DNA from: Halictus rubicundus
Taxonomy: Eukaryota > Arthropoda > Insecta > Hymenoptera > Halictidae
Assembly: GCF_050948215.1 (NCBI RefSeq)
Contig: NC_135163.1
Span: 2,480,001-2,544,000 of the forward strand
Length of the DNA stretch: 64,000 nt
Direction of reading: 5' to 3'
Made by a program: the position numbers and the translations under genes. The stretch's first letter is position 1. Each line of letters starts with the position of its first letter. Under the pieces are notes generated by a model. It was not told the DNA's origin. It was given only the letters and a program-made list of their open reading frames with translations, and made no database searches. This document shows, piece by piece, positions 11,941 to 23,542 of the stretch.

Positions 11941-12787
11941 CTGCTTAGTTGTCGAGTCTTACTACCTGTTACTACCCGTGAGATACAACGGCTGTTCAGG
12001 AGTTGGATTGGAAATAATGATTCGTTGAGGGCGGAGTTTAGTGTGGGTGTTTCGCAGACGGTCCTAAGACGCGAACAGAGACGACCCCGTAAGGACACGC
12101 GGAGGCTGAAAAATCGATTGTTTCGAGGCTACAAGGGGGGAGGGTCCTGCGTCACTCCCTTAAGAGGATCGGAAAGGCTTAAGCGTATACTGGATTTAAC
12201 GCGGATGGCCTTTGAACGCCGCTCAACAAACTCGATCGCGTTTTACGCCGTTGTTACGTAGTCAATCTAATGTTAACGGTTGAACGGACTATAATAACAT
12301 CGCGTGGTATGCACATATACGTAACATCGGACTTATTGTGACGCGACGGGGTGAAAACCCTGGCTTTCCTTATCTACAACACTTGTATCAGAAATTATTA
12401 AAGAGATAAAGGAACAACTAAATTTTGAGATAAACCATGTCAAAAAAATAACACTTCATTTTTTTTAGTTAAATGGATAAGGGGGCTAATGTTTTAGTAC
12501 GTATTACATTTGTTTGGGGTAACTTTTGGGGGAAAAGAGAGCATTGTTATTGTGGTACCTCTGATTAAACTGAATAGCATTTTCTTGAATTTTCCTTAAA
12601 CTGTACATAGTTTCTGGTGCACAATTTTGAAAATAAATAATTTATTTTGGTAGAGGCGATAACGATGAACGATTAAGAATCGTCTTGATGTTTTCGTTTT
12701 AGTCCACCCTAAAATTTCCAATTATCTACTGCCTAGCAAGATAGGATTTTTAAAAATGTGTTTAGTGGTATTAGTATATTTTATTTA
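11941..12787. other. No gene recognised
   Basis: Composition shifts from CpG-rich (to about 12260) to AT-rich. A 78-codon frame at 12025-12261 shows no motif. Confidence 0.4.
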
Positions 12788-12791
12788 TTAA

Positions 12792-13415
12792 CACTAAACC
12801 TACCACGGCCGGTCAAATTGACCTTTTCCAACTTCTGCGTACAATTTCATACATACAACATGATCACATCGCTATTTATATTTACGACTTTTCTTAAAGT
12901 ATGTATACAATGTATTTTTCAGTATTTATTTCTCGTTTTATTTCTTTTTTTCCAAAAAATATTTGTAGCTTGACCTACCTACCGTGATCGGTCAATTTGA
13001 CCGCGCGAGATAATATGCTATTTAAATAGCTCTTCTAAACCTAAACAATCAGTATAAAAGAAAGGTTATTCATAATGTGGCATAGCCAACTCAAAATAAA
13101 TGAGCCGCATTATTGAATGGGACGCAATCAAGTTACGCACGTTTCATGGCAAATACATCCAAACCATAATGGTGGACGACACGGTACAATTTTGTAAATC
13201 GAGGAGAGATCATCGCGGAATTTTTTATACAATTGGAATTATATAAAAATAAATTTGTATCGTCATTTATGGAAGTTGTTCATCTGCTAATTCATTCAGC
13301 AACAAATTGACTATTATCCACGTTTAATTATATTAACAATAACTTTTTAAAAGGGCCGATCATTTTTACCGCGCACGGTAGGAATAGGTATACAAGAATT
13401 GTCGGTGGGTTTAGT
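12792..13415. mobile_element. Long TTAA element (family CACTARACCTACC)
   Basis: TTAA lies at 12788-12791 and 13416-13419. The left tip CACTAAACCTACC is followed by GGTCAAATTGACC, and a second copy of that motif (CTACCGTGATCGGTCAATTT) lies near 12974. The right end reads CGGTGGGTTTAGT. At 624 bp it may be two relatives joined or one long member. Confidence 0.65.
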
Positions 13416-13419
13416 TTAA

Positions 13420-14069
13420 CTTTGTCAATATTGGACTATACTACTTGAATTTTTTTGAGAAGTTAGAACAATTGGAAAAATGTTTGATTAAAATTGCAAT
13501 TGGTCGACATTACAGAGAAAGTACTAAAAGTTGTATTTTGCAACCTTTTATGCGGGCTTATATTAAAAATTTAAAAACTACGTTTTGTACATCTGTATCA
13601 ATTATATATATTCTGAATATTTCATCTAAATCGGTCAACATTGCACTGAGCTACATTAGTTTAACGATGAAAACTTAGGGGCGAAAGTCGCAGAATTTTG
13701 ACCTTTTCAGGGAATTTCGCCCTTATGTGATCATTTTGGAACATCTGCAGCTCATTGCAACGTTGACCGATTTTGATGAAATTCTCAGAATATGTATAAT
13801 TCTTACAGATCTACAAATCGTACTTTCTAAATTTTCAATGTAAGTCCACATAAAAAGTTGCAAAATACAATTTTTAGTATTTTCTCTGCCATTTCGACCA
13901 ATTGCAATTCTTGTAAAAAATTTTTTCCCCTTTTACCCTTTATGTTGTCCCCTTTGTCCCCCTTGTGTGTTTTCCCCTAACTTCTCAAAAAAAGTTTCAA
14001 GTAGTATAGTCCAATATTGACAAAGTTATGCGATTTTTAAGAGCGTACGAATATTAGTTGGAGTCACTG
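13420..14069. mobile_element. Foldback palindrome with Tc1-like right tip
   Basis: The left arm (about 13420-13660) and right arm (about 13760-14033) are inverted copies. Both contain the stretch CTTTGTCAATATTGGACTAT at their outer ends and GCAATTGGTCGA inside. The right arm has an extra ~50-bp G/A-rich insert (read on the minus strand). The loop is about 100 bp. The right end GGAGTCACTG followed by TA matches the tip of the Tc1 element at 16736-19053 in 23 of 27 positions. The left tip is missing, adjacent to a TTAA element. Confidence 0.75.
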
Positions 14070-14071
14070 TA

Positions 14072-14611
14072 AATGAAATTTTAAAGAAAAATAGACGTGG
14101 CTTCGTTTTGAAAAAAATTCATGAAAGTTGTTAAATTTTGCAGCGTTCACACGGGACTGTCCCCCTAAAGAACGGAAAACTCCTCGTTGTTTCCCCGGGT
14201 CCATTACTGGAAAGTCTTGCGATAACGAGTGCAGAGCGCAACCGTATCGCAGCGCTCGCGTTGGTACGTTCACCTATTTCCAGAACGCGGTCTAATATTA
14301 ATCTCGGCGATACCGGCCACTAAAATCGATATGCCCCGACTGAACTGGGTCAAACAGTTCCACGTGTATTCCACCCGTTATTTTTAATATCGCGAAAACC
14401 AACCCCCGCCCCTCCCCCTCCCCCTTGGCGTTTCGTTTTCAAGGCGACCTCGCCAGTCGAATTTTTCTGTTCAACGCGACATCATCATCGGTGTTTTTCT
14501 ACGAAATTGCAGCAGAAATTTTTCTGTGCTCGATTCCCGGAAAATTCATCGGTGTGCACCCTTCGGGCGCTGCTCGAGTCAACTTGACCTAATATGCATT
14601 TTGATGCAAGT
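14072..14611. other. No gene recognised
   Basis: Part around 14105-14175 is an inverted relative of 2150-2215 (both contain GCTGCAAARTTTAACAACYT), suggesting a short dispersed repeat. The remainder is unique. Confidence 0.4.
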
Positions 14612-15290
14612 TCCGCGTAGGGGAGAGTGGGCGATAGTCGAACCGCTTCTTTCATTCATCATTGTTTCTCCATGAAAAATTTTTATTCGTTATGTTTCTT
14701 GAAAGTAAAATAAAAAATAAATAAAATGAGAAATATCCTCGTGATGGGGAGAGTGGGAATATTCGAACCGTTCTTCCGTTCGTCATTGTTTCTCCATGAA
14801 AAATTTTTGTGTATTATGTGTCTTGAAAATGAAATAGAAGAGGATAAAATAAAAAATGAATAAAATGAGAAATATCCTCGCGTGGGGGAGAGTGGGGATA
14901 GTCGAACCGTTTCTTCCGTTCATCATTGTTTCTCCATGAAAAATTTTTGTGTATTATGTGTCTTGAAAATGAAGTAGAAGAGGATAAAATAAAAAATGAA
15001 TAAAATGAGAAATATCCCCGCGTAGGGTAGAGTGGGGGATAATCGAACCGCTTCTTTCGTTCATCATTGTTTCTCCATGAAAATTGTTTGTTTATTATGT
15101 GTCTTGAAAATGAAATAGAAGAGGATAAAATAAAAAATAAATAAAATGAGAAATATCTCCGCGTAGGGGAGAGTGGGGATAGTCCTCCATGAAATAGTTC
15201 TCCATGAAAAATTTGTATTCATTATGTTTCTTGAAAGTAAAATAGAAGAGGGTAGAATAAAAAAGAAATAAAATGAGAAATAACAAAATG
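14612..15290. repeat. Tandem repeat, about 126-141 bp unit, five copies
   Basis: The landmark GAGAGTGGG (with small changes) recurs at 14623, 14749, 14888, 15028 and 15169. Each unit contains TTTCTCCATGAAAAATTT and ends in an A-rich ATAAAATGAGAAATATC. The last unit is shortened. The open frames through it follow the repeat and are not credible genes. Confidence 0.85.
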
Positions 15291-16126
15291 GATAAATCCA
15301 ATTGAAATAATTTTTAATTTCGTTTTGACCAAAGATGTAAATTTTGGTTGGCACTTTTAGGAACGGATTGTGTAACAAAATTTCGACAAAATGTCGTGGG
15401 TATTGGCACAGGCTCGGTTTGAGTTTTATTTTTTCCGCTGTGAAAATAAGTCAAATGAGTTTCCACACACGATGCGCATGAGTACGAAGATAGGTACAGC
15501 TGTACCGTTGCCACGGCTCATCGAGAAGAGTCCACATAACTCTCCTCGTATAGCGCTGCGCAGCATACAATGTAATTTGAAGCAATTGCACGGGAGCAAT
15601 TACATTGAAGAGTATGGGAGGTCGACCGGTAACACGTATGTATAGCAATTCGACGCGCGAACGCGTGCGTTCGTTTTCTCGCTTCCACACGCGAATTTTT
15701 TTAAAATTCTTACCGACTTCGATCGCGAGCTTACCGTTTCGTTACGATGCTCGTTTAACTTTAATGCCCCGATGCAATTATTATTATTCGTTTACAGGTT
15801 AAAAACTCCTTAGATTTAAATGTCATTACAGAGCTGCAGATTACAAACTATATCGTTGTGCAGATAATAACGAATATTGAATAAAGCCAATAAACATTTT
15901 TATTGGGAGACGAATATTAAATATTGTGTTGAAGGTTGTGAATTCTATATTCTCCTCCAGAATAGTTGTACGAAACAAATTTTCCTTAAAAGTGGGAAGC
16001 TGAATGCGCGAGACATAGAATTTTGGTGGTAGGTGCTTTTTTGCGGCCGATTGGTTACATTTATGTTCAAAAAAATATTATAAATAGAATTAAAAGGAAG
16101 TACTTGAAGAGAGCTTGTACTTCAAG
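15291..16126. other. No gene recognised
   Basis: Mixed sequence. Frames of 65-84 codons overlap on both strands around 15390-15800, without a motif. Confidence 0.4.
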
Positions 16127-16200
16127 AGTACAGTATTACCTCCGTAGCTGTCGCAAAGGTCTGTACCGTAACTGTCAAAATATTATCCCCATCACTCGCG
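16127..16200 (+). mobile_element. Diverged family A MITE fragment
   Basis: The pattern ACAGTATTACCTC...GTCGCAAAGGTCTG...AACTGTCAAAATATTATCCC follows the left half of family A with many substitutions. The right half is not recognisable. Confidence 0.45.
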
Positions 16201-16715
16201 GGATCTTCCTTGCTGCCCGGACTATCCCTGTCTATGTGAACTCTAGCCGTCGAAGGGGAGGATTTCCATTATTGCCGGACTCGGTTCGCCTAAACTGTGC
16301 ACTCCAGCCGACACGGACGAGCATTTGATAAGAATGGCCGGTTTCTGCGTGTCTAGAGACGCTGCTGGTTGGAAGCTGTCGTCGAAGAACCGCGCGAAGC
16401 CGGTGAAACGCGTGAACGCATCGATACCTCGAGTCAACCGAGTATGTAGGGAACGAAGTCAGTGATACACTTTTCCACTTTCTCCGCGACCGAGATTACA
16501 CACGAAGCCTTGGGTAGAACACCACGAGATAAAGCTCACCTTCGTTCTCTTTTCTCTCTTTCTGGCGCGCGAGCGCGCGCGCGTTCGCGCGGTGCTCAAT
16601 CGACACATTCTGGTCTCGATCGAACAACTTACCGTCATTTCGGTCGAACCTTCGAACCGTAACCAACACCGAAATGAAATTTTACGGAGCAATTTTCCTA
16701 TCCGACCTATCGCAA
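16201..16715. other. No gene recognised
   Basis: CpG-rich, with a GCGCGAGCGCGCGCGCG run near 16564. Overlapping frames only. Confidence 0.4.
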
Positions 16716-16735
16716 TGTACACCGAATTCTCGATA
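16716..16735 (-). mobile_element. Right tip of an A MITE, split by Tc1
   Basis: The tip ACACCGAATTCTCGATA is the inverted right end of family A. The remainder of the same A copy resumes at 19054, on the other side of the Tc1 element. Confidence 0.75.
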
Positions 16736-17006
16736 CAGTGACTCCCAAAAATATTCGGAAACTAGGTATAACCTTTACGACTTGATAATTCCTTTGTTAA
16801 CAAAACAATCGTCCCGGGAATTGTTTCTGGCAATAAGAGATCTAATAATGTTGATAAACATAAATAATTTATTTGAAAAATGTACATAAATTCCATAATA
16901 AAAATTAGTAAAAGAAATAATGTACCATTTTTGGCCCACAATAATATTCGGACAATATTAATTTTTCAATTTAGATAATGTAATTTAGCATTACAAAATT
17001 TGTTTA

Positions 17007-17437
17007 CTACTTCGTGGCATAACCATTTTGTTTAAGAACATGTCTTAGTCTGTTTGGCATACTGTTTGTAATTTTTTTTAAATATTCAACAGTTATATTC
17101 GACCACTCAGTTGCAAGTCTTTGTTTTAATTCAGCTATCAATGTAATTGGGGTTCTTCGAATTTTTCTATCCAATTCATCCCATAAATTCTCGATAGGAT
17201 TAAGGTCCGGTGATTATGGCGGAGAATGAAGAATTTTGGGGCAGCGGTATAATAAAAATTCTTGCACAATGCGTGACTTGTGCTTGGGATCGTTGTCTTG
17301 GTAAAACTTAAAAGTATTATTAAGCCCCATTTTTTCAGCACTTTGAATTAAATTATTTTTGAGTATATTTAAATAATGATTTTTGTCCATGATACCGTCA
17401 ATAAACACTACGTTACCGACTCCATATGACGACTTTA
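17007..17437 (-). pseudogene. Tc1-type transposase, C-terminal fragment
   Basis: This is the carboxyl 40% of a DD34E Tc1 transposase in the inverted left part of the composite element. It starts around SYGVGNVVFIDG, about residue 205 of the intact protein. The second catalytic aspartate is kept in FYQDNDPKHKS. An in-frame TAA (complement of 17214-17216) follows HSPP. After it the frame still encodes SPDLNPIENLWDEL, which holds the third catalytic residue, Glu. It ends NGYATK and a TAG stop at 17007. The N-terminal DNA-binding part and first aspartate are absent, so it cannot act alone. Confidence 0.85.
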
Positions 17438-17753
17438 TATGATAGGTTACGACTCTATATGATTTAATAATTCGTTTGTTGATAAAGCAATCGCCCTGGA
17501 AATTGTTTCTAGCAATAAAACATTTATTAGGGATGATAAACATATATAATTTATTTGAAAAATATACATACGTTTCATAATAAAAATTATTAAACGAAAT
17601 AATGGACCATTTGTGGCTCACAAAAATATTCGGACACGTATTATATTTCTCTGGCAATCTCTGGAAAACGTTTGTTTACAAACAGAATCTCGTGGACCAT
17701 TAGATGTCCATGCCACCTCACTACTCTCAGTAGTAAACGTAAATTCGTTCAAA

Positions 17754-18782
17754 ATGGGTCGCATAGGAAAGAATACGAGTTTCGATGTGCGACAGCTTGT
17801 AAGTTTTCATCGACAAAAAGGAAAAACCTATCGCGAAATTAGTGCGATGCTTCGTATAAGTAAGAGTACTGCTGCAGATGTCTGTCGACGATTTTATATT
17901 GAGAATCGCATTGATTCTATTCCGCAAACTGGAAGACCAAGTCTCTTATGTACGAGGGAGAAAAGCAAAATTATTCGGAAAGTGAAAAAAAATCCGCCCT
18001 TAAGTGCTCCAAAACTAGTTAGTGAGCTATTAGGAGAAAGCTCCAAAAATGTTTCACCCGAAACAGTTCGGAGAGTGGTGAGGCAAGCTGGTTACAATGG
18101 AAGAGTAGCTAGAAAGAAACCATTTATCAACGAAAAGAATATTGATAAACGAAAAATCCTTGCAAGAGAGCTAATTTCTAAGGATGAGACATGGTGGAAG
18201 GATGTCATATTTGCTGATGGAAGGAAATTCAATCTGTACAATTCCGACGGAAGAACTATGGTGTGGCGAAAAGCGAATAAAGAGTTTAATTTTGAAAATA
18301 CAAGAGGTACAGTGAAACACGGCGGAGGCAGCGTAATGGTCTGGAGTTGCATTTCGTCATATGGAGTCGGCAACCTAGTGTTTATTGACGGCATCATGGA
18401 CAAAAATCATTATTTAAATATACTCAAAAATAATTTAATTCAAAGTGCTGAAAAAATGGGGCTTAATAATAATTTTAAGTTCTACCAAGCCAACGACCCC
18501 AAGCACAAGTCACGCATTGTGCAAGAATTTTTATTATACCGCTGCCCCAAAATTCTTCATTCTCCGCCCTAATCACCGGACCTTAATCCTATCGAGAATT
18601 TATGGGATGAATTGGATAGAAAAATTCGAAAAACCCCAATTACATCGATAGCTGAATTAAAACAAAGACTTGCAACTGAGTGGTCGAATATAACTGTTGA
18701 ATATTTAAAAGAAATTACAAACAATATGCCAAACAGGTTAAGACATGTTCTTAAACAAAATGGTTATGCCACGAAGCATTAA
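17754..18782 (+). pseudogene. Tc1-type DD34E transposase, near full length, broken
   Basis: Read through one stop, the frame gives 342 codons, the usual Tc1 transposase length. The start chosen is ATG at 17754 (MGRIGKN), because upstream codons match the element's 5' untranslated part. In order: a paired-like helix-turn-helix region (residues ~8-55, with KTYREISAMLRISKSTA), a GRPS hook (~62), a second DNA-binding helix region, then the catalytic domain. The first aspartate is in VIFADGRKFNL, where the usual following Glu-Ser is Gly-Arg. GGGSVMVW is present. The second catalytic aspartate is Ala here (FYQANDPKHKS). An in-frame TAA at 18570-18572 precedes SPDLNPIENLWDEL. Two independent defects make it inactive. 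It is closely similar to the copy at 37664-38698. Confidence 0.92.
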
Positions 18783-19053
18783 ACAAATTTTGTAATGCTA
18801 AATTACATTATCTAAATTGAAAAATTAATATTGTCCGAATATTTTTGTGAGCCAAAAATGGTACATTATTTCTTTCACTAATTTTCATTATGGAATTTAT
18901 GTATATTTTTCAAATAAATTATTTATTTTTATCAACATTAATAGATCTTTTATTGGTAGAAACAATTCCCGGGACGATTGCTTTATTAACAAAGAAATTA
19001 TCAAGTCGTAAAGTTAGTTATAGCTAGTGTCCGAATATTTTTGGGAGTCACTG

Positions 19054-19234
19054 TATATGTCAACAACACGCCTTGTATCGTCCAGGAGACATACCCGTGT
19101 TATGTTTACACTCCTCGGCGTCGGAGACCTGCCGAGCTTCGTGGACCCTCGTGCAGTATACCCCCCGGTAGTGGGGATAATTCCGCGACGTTTATCGTCG
19201 AGGCCTTGGCGACATATACAGAGAAATCAGTGTA
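19054..19234 (-). mobile_element. Main part of the A MITE split by Tc1
   Basis: Read on the minus strand this is family A without its last ~20 bp: GAGAAATCAGTGTA is the inverted left tip at the right edge, and TATATGTCAACAACACG the right end next to the Tc1 element. With 16716-16735 it restores one A copy. Confidence 0.8.
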
Positions 19235-21023
19235 TCTTGCCTGTTCGATGGTCCTTAATTTTCAATATTTTGTCACTCTGAAATGGCACACTTCGGTACA
19301 ACTTTCGGTCTATGAGAAACACCGAAATGAGATTTTCAAATTTTTGAGAAATATTCAAATGGAATTGCTTTCTTGCTATATGGTAAGGATTGCGGTGGCC
19401 ACGCGGAAACAAAAGAGCATTTGCACAGATTTTCTGGTCCCGTTTCGTGCAGCGAGCGAGGTTCTACCGTAGGTGTCGGATTGAAAGAGATGGCTATGAC
19501 GAAACGTCACTGAATTCTTCGATCCGGACCACTACGTGTCGGCGACGGCCGCGACGATGACTACGTCGACGGCGACGTTCTATTTGCAGACGGACCGAGC
19601 AACGCGTTCGCCGGAACGCGTCTTCCTCTGTTTCGGTGAAGAGTAGGGAACGACACGATGTTATCGTGCAACGATATCGCCCGCGCCAGTTATATTATTA
19701 CGCGGCCATCGAAAATAGCGAACGTAATAGCAAAACAAATACACGTGTTCGCGTCTCGAAACGAGCCGAGTCGTCGACCCGTTGATGCGTCTCCACGTGC
19801 CAAACGTTCGCTCGTCCGTCGTTATAGTTCTCGTATCCCATCCCATCAACGTCGAACCCGGCGACATTCGTCCATCTTTGATCCAGGATCGAACGAAACT
19901 ACGGGATCAGTGGGCGGCTATGGTCTGTTTTTCGAAGGAAGAAAACCGGTATGTCGCACGCAGTGCATCGGGAGAAAACGATTTGCATATTAACCGTTTG
20001 TTCTCAAAGCTGTCAAGAGGTTTCTTCCGATGTAGAATATTTACATTCCCGGTAATTTCTTTTTTTTTTTCGTGTAGATTGTATATTGAATCTCCTAAAA
20101 TTGTTTCCGGCGAAGGTCATTTAGAGGTCAATTATTACACACGAGGAAAAGATTGTGTATGACGCTAGTAGACTCGAGGTGTGGGTGAAAAGTTAACGAG
20201 TTATCAGTATTATAGTAATGAAAAGTTTGTTTACAAATGTTAAAGGAGAAAGGAAATAGGTTAATGTTCACGGTGTAAAGATTAACAGGCCTTGTCATAC
20301 GTTTTATGGTACTGTGTTTACTCAATAGGGTGCGATGCTTTCAAAGTAGGCAATTACTCGTCAGATTTCTAATAGGTGTGTAAAGTTTAACGAGTCACAA
20401 AGATTATTGAACAATGTTCAATAATTTATGTGAGAACGAAAGATCTGATATAATGTTTAAAATGATTTGAAATGTTGTAAAGCTTAAACCAGAAAGTGTA
20501 AATATAGTACAAAATATTAGTAATATTTTTACTTTACACGCAATAATTAATCAGAGAAAGTGGGATTTGCGAAGCCCACCGATTACAGAATATTGAAAAC
20601 ATGACATTTAAATAGTTAGGTGATATTAAAAAACTTATTTACTGACGCTTGTGTTACTTTGTGCACTCAATAATTATTTTTAGTCTAACGAAGATATTAT
20701 TTTCTAAACAGAACGTTCAAGCAATAGAAAAAGATAAACAAATCTCTGTAAATGGACTACATTTAAAATTGAAATTTTTGACGAAAGTTAAATAAAAATT
20801 GATTTCTTGTCTAATGAACTAAATCAGAACTAGATCAGTAAATTAGAAATAAAAATGACAGCCCGAGGCTTCATCGAAAATTTCAATGTGAGCGCATCGC
20901 GTGAGCCCTCATTTGTCATAAACGCATCAAATCCGTAGTCTGGTCGTAAACTATGGTCTAAGATAACGCTCATAATGATGGCGCGAACGATCGAGTTTCA
21001 GCGCGTTTTAATCAACGATGTTG
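19235..21023. other. No gene recognised
   Basis: CpG-rich to about 19990, then AT-rich. Frames of 85-143 codons in the first half overlap and carry no motif; the 143-codon frame starts inside the A MITE. Nothing is supported in the AT-rich half. Confidence 0.4.
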
Positions 21024-21027
21024 TTAA

Positions 21028-21193
21028 CCCCTAACTAGGCGCACGCGGTTAGCATGTGATTTTGAACGTAAAAGTACCAGTGAATGCATAATGCACGTTT
21101 TTACATAACACAGAATTTTATCGTGAAACACGTATTGTTTAAACTACGAGGTCATAAATAAATATGGGGTCGCTGCGCGTTGCATGCGCCTTG
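21028..21193. mobile_element. Possible TTAA MITE (AGGCGCAYGC tips)
   Basis: TTAA lies at 21024-21027 and 21194-21197. The inverted motif AGGCGCACGC (left) and AGGCGCATGC (right, other strand) lies just inside. The left boundary is uncertain by a few bases. Only one copy is seen in the window. Confidence 0.45.
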
Positions 21194-21580
21194 TTAACCC
21201 CCTCCGCAAGTCGATTTTCTTCAGAAACAGAGAACGGTAAAAACTGAAAAGGGGAAATTTATAAAAAACTATCCCATTATTACCAATTCATTAAGATTAT
21301 TTAGGAACGAAATAACTTTCTACTTCACTTCCATTTCATACAACTGACACACGGATGACAAACATTATTCATGAAATTAGTGATGCAATTTTCAGCATGT
21401 ATTTATTTGAATCTAAAAAAGAACACATTTTTGAAATTTTTGATAAAGGCCCGGGTAAAGGAAGTTGTAAAAACCAACTTTTACTATTTACTTCGCGATA
21501 CCACGAATTTTCTACACCTGGTCCAACAAACTAACTCTTCTAATTTCTCAAAAACGCTCGAGTCATGTGGTCTGATTTAA

Positions 21581-21822
21581 CCCTTTGCACTCGGCACTAT
21601 TTTCAATGTAAAATTAAATTTTTTTTTCCGTCTTACAATATTTTCAATTCATTCAAACGAAACTGATCCGATTTCTACATATAGTATTTGAATGTTTAGT
21701 AATCCATTAAATACAAATATTGTAATGTAACAAATATTTTGTAACATTTTTTCTAATTTCTTTGAAATAATGCCACAACAATTTCTAGTGGTGCTTCAGA
21801 GTCACCACTCGAGTGCAAAGGG
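21581..21822. mobile_element. TTAA MITE (tip CCCTTTGCACTCG)
   Basis: TTAA lies at 21577-21580 and 21823-21826. Both tips are CCCTTTGCACTCG. It is an inverted close relative of 4908-5148, sharing the GGTGAC/GTCACC and CACCACTAGAAATT-type sequence. Confidence 0.9.
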
Positions 21823-21970
21823 TTAATTTAAGAAAAGTTATGCTAGTCTTCTTGAAAAAAAAGTTAGTCATCTAATTTGAAAAAAAGTTATGCCATTTCA
21901 CTTTTACCCTTCACTGTATACTCGGAGAAAGTGGATTTTCCGAAAATGAACCACCGGAATACCCCGTTAA

Positions 21971-22189
21971 AACACGAAACCTACCACCACCGTTCAAAAT
22001 GACCGGTCGCAGAGTTTTTATTTTAGAATTACTGAAAGTATAAAGATTCGTGGGATTTCGTGGGAAATGATTAAATAAACATATTTAGTGGAGCGTGCAT
22101 TATGATACAAATCGCACAAAATCCAAATAAATTTAATCTCGTCATTTTTACAAGACAGCACGTACTTTCGAGGCTCGGCAGGTTTAGCG
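21971..22189. mobile_element. TTAA MITE (family CACTARACCTACC)
   Basis: TTAA lies at 21967-21970 and 22190-22193. The left end contains CGAAACCTACC followed by GTTCAAAATGACCGG. The right end reads GGCAGGTTTAGCG. It is non-coding. Confidence 0.7.
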
Positions 22190-22193
22190 TTAA

Positions 22194-22696
22194 GGGTTGA
22201 ATCTAACCCTGAAACCCAGCACACGCTCGTGCTCGAAGGCACACATGCTTGGTATCGTTGGCCGTTTCGCGGAGTACGGAGAGGAATCGAGGCAGGCGAG
22301 GGCGGTCCTCGCAGAACGCGATCGATCGGAAGCTCCGTTCGCGTGAGAACCTCTGCGTGTTCCCATTTCTCCTTTCAGCGGTCGGTCGCTCGATCCGCGG
22401 TTGTATAACAGCAATGAAAGTACTCCGACAGGCAACGGAACGGGCAACGTCACGTCTCTGTCCACGCGGAACTACCTTGATAGTCGTTCTAGCTGGCAGC
22501 ATGGTCGGTCTAGATGCTTATGGACCTCCGCGGGCCACCGTATTTCGGCTCGTTCGCAAAGCTTTCGCTGGGACACGGTGCACCGTGCGGTGCGACGACC
22601 GACCGGATTTTCCGACGAGCTTCATTACGTGTGCAAATAAATCCAGTGGCATTTCTCCTGATAAAACAATGGAATTTTTTTGCTTTATTATGATAA
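22194..22696. other. CpG-rich, no gene recognised
   Basis: A 150-codon plus-strand frame (22249-22701) and ~90-codon minus-strand frames overlap. None has a recognisable domain, and the longest runs into the neighbouring dispersed repeat. Confidence 0.4.
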
Positions 22697-23243
22697 GTTG
22701 AGAGCCAAGGGTAGTCACGTGACTTTTGCAGAGCCAGCAGGGTCGGCAACTGCTGTATGATTTCCGTTCACAGCCTTCAACCACTGACTTAAGATTCGTC
22801 TTGGTCTTGAGTCTTGGATCTTAAGTCTGTGACTAAACTTGTCACATTTTTTGCCCTGTATTGTCGATATTATGAATTCTGACGGCAGAAACGGGCTTCA
22901 AGTTTTTTTATTTCGAAGAGAATCAAGATAAAATACAGCTCAATTTGTAGCTACTCTCGATTTCATCCAGAAAACTCATCCAATGGCGTAAAAATGCTTG
23001 AATTCCACGGCACGCACATCGTCAATTTTTGGTCATCTTCTGACGCTTATATTACCAAATATCTGCATAATCTCGACGGCTCATGATCAGCGCGCGCTAG
23101 ATTGAACCTTCCTCTTTCGAATGAGCCCTTTCCCAGCGAAAAATATGCTCATACAAGGTCGACAAGTTGAGACATGTAAAACCGTTTTTCGCCTATTTTT
23201 GTCGGTAACGTGGTCACTCTACGTTATCGCGAATCTACGGAGT
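22697..23243 (+). repeat. Dispersed repeat, 547 bp, copy 1
   Basis: It is inverted relative to 58030-58578 and alignable over its whole length, from GTAGTCACGTGACTTTTGCA at the left to TATCGCGAATCTACGGAG at the right. No transposase or reverse transcriptase motif is visible. Short AGCCAAG sequences in opposite orientation occur near its two ends (right copy at about 23246), hinting at a DNA element, but no target duplication is certain. Confidence 0.75.
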
Positions 23244-23540
23244 CTTGGCTATTAAAGATAGGTAAAGTTATTGTTTGGAATCGATTAAAACGATTGGGAT
23301 ACTCAAAGAAAATGCGAAGAGAAAGAAAAATCGATTTATTCAAAGTTCTAGACTAAAATACCCCCTCAATATAAAACCCATCTATCCAGAAAAAGCATTT
23401 ATGCTAATCTTCAGGTGTCCCTCATATTCGGTAACTTAATGTGTCCCTCATATATCAAATTAGCGCGGTACTAAACCATAGAGTAAGAAGATAAACCTTA
23501 TTCATTTTGTGAATTATTTCGCTGAAAGGACAGGAATAAA
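23244..23540. other. AT-rich spacer, nothing recognised
   Basis: No gene, repeat or RNA feature supported. Confidence 0.4.
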
Positions 23541-23542
23541 TA

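Larger units (their letters stand above)
16736..19053 (+). mobile_element. Tc1-family element, rearranged with inverted 3' half
   Basis: TA duplications flank it at 16734-16735 and 19054-19055. The left part (16736 to about 17450) is an inverted copy of the element's 3' half. The right part (about 17452-19053) is a forward copy lacking only the outermost ~43 bp of its 5' end. Both outer tips are therefore 3'-type tips, CAGTGACTCCC. A second copy of the core AATATTCGGAC lies about 200 bp inside each end, giving the two-site (IR/DR) arrangement known in several Tc1 elements. Abortive gap repair after excision, or nested insertion, would explain the structure. Without a normal 5' end and with a broken transposase it should be inactive. 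Confidence 0.88.

Noticed and set aside
17214..17657. 147-codon minus-strand frame as a complete small gene
   Set aside because: It joins the 5' non-coding end of the forward Tc1 copy to the transposase fragment of the inverted copy. Only the part below about 17437 is real transposase sequence.
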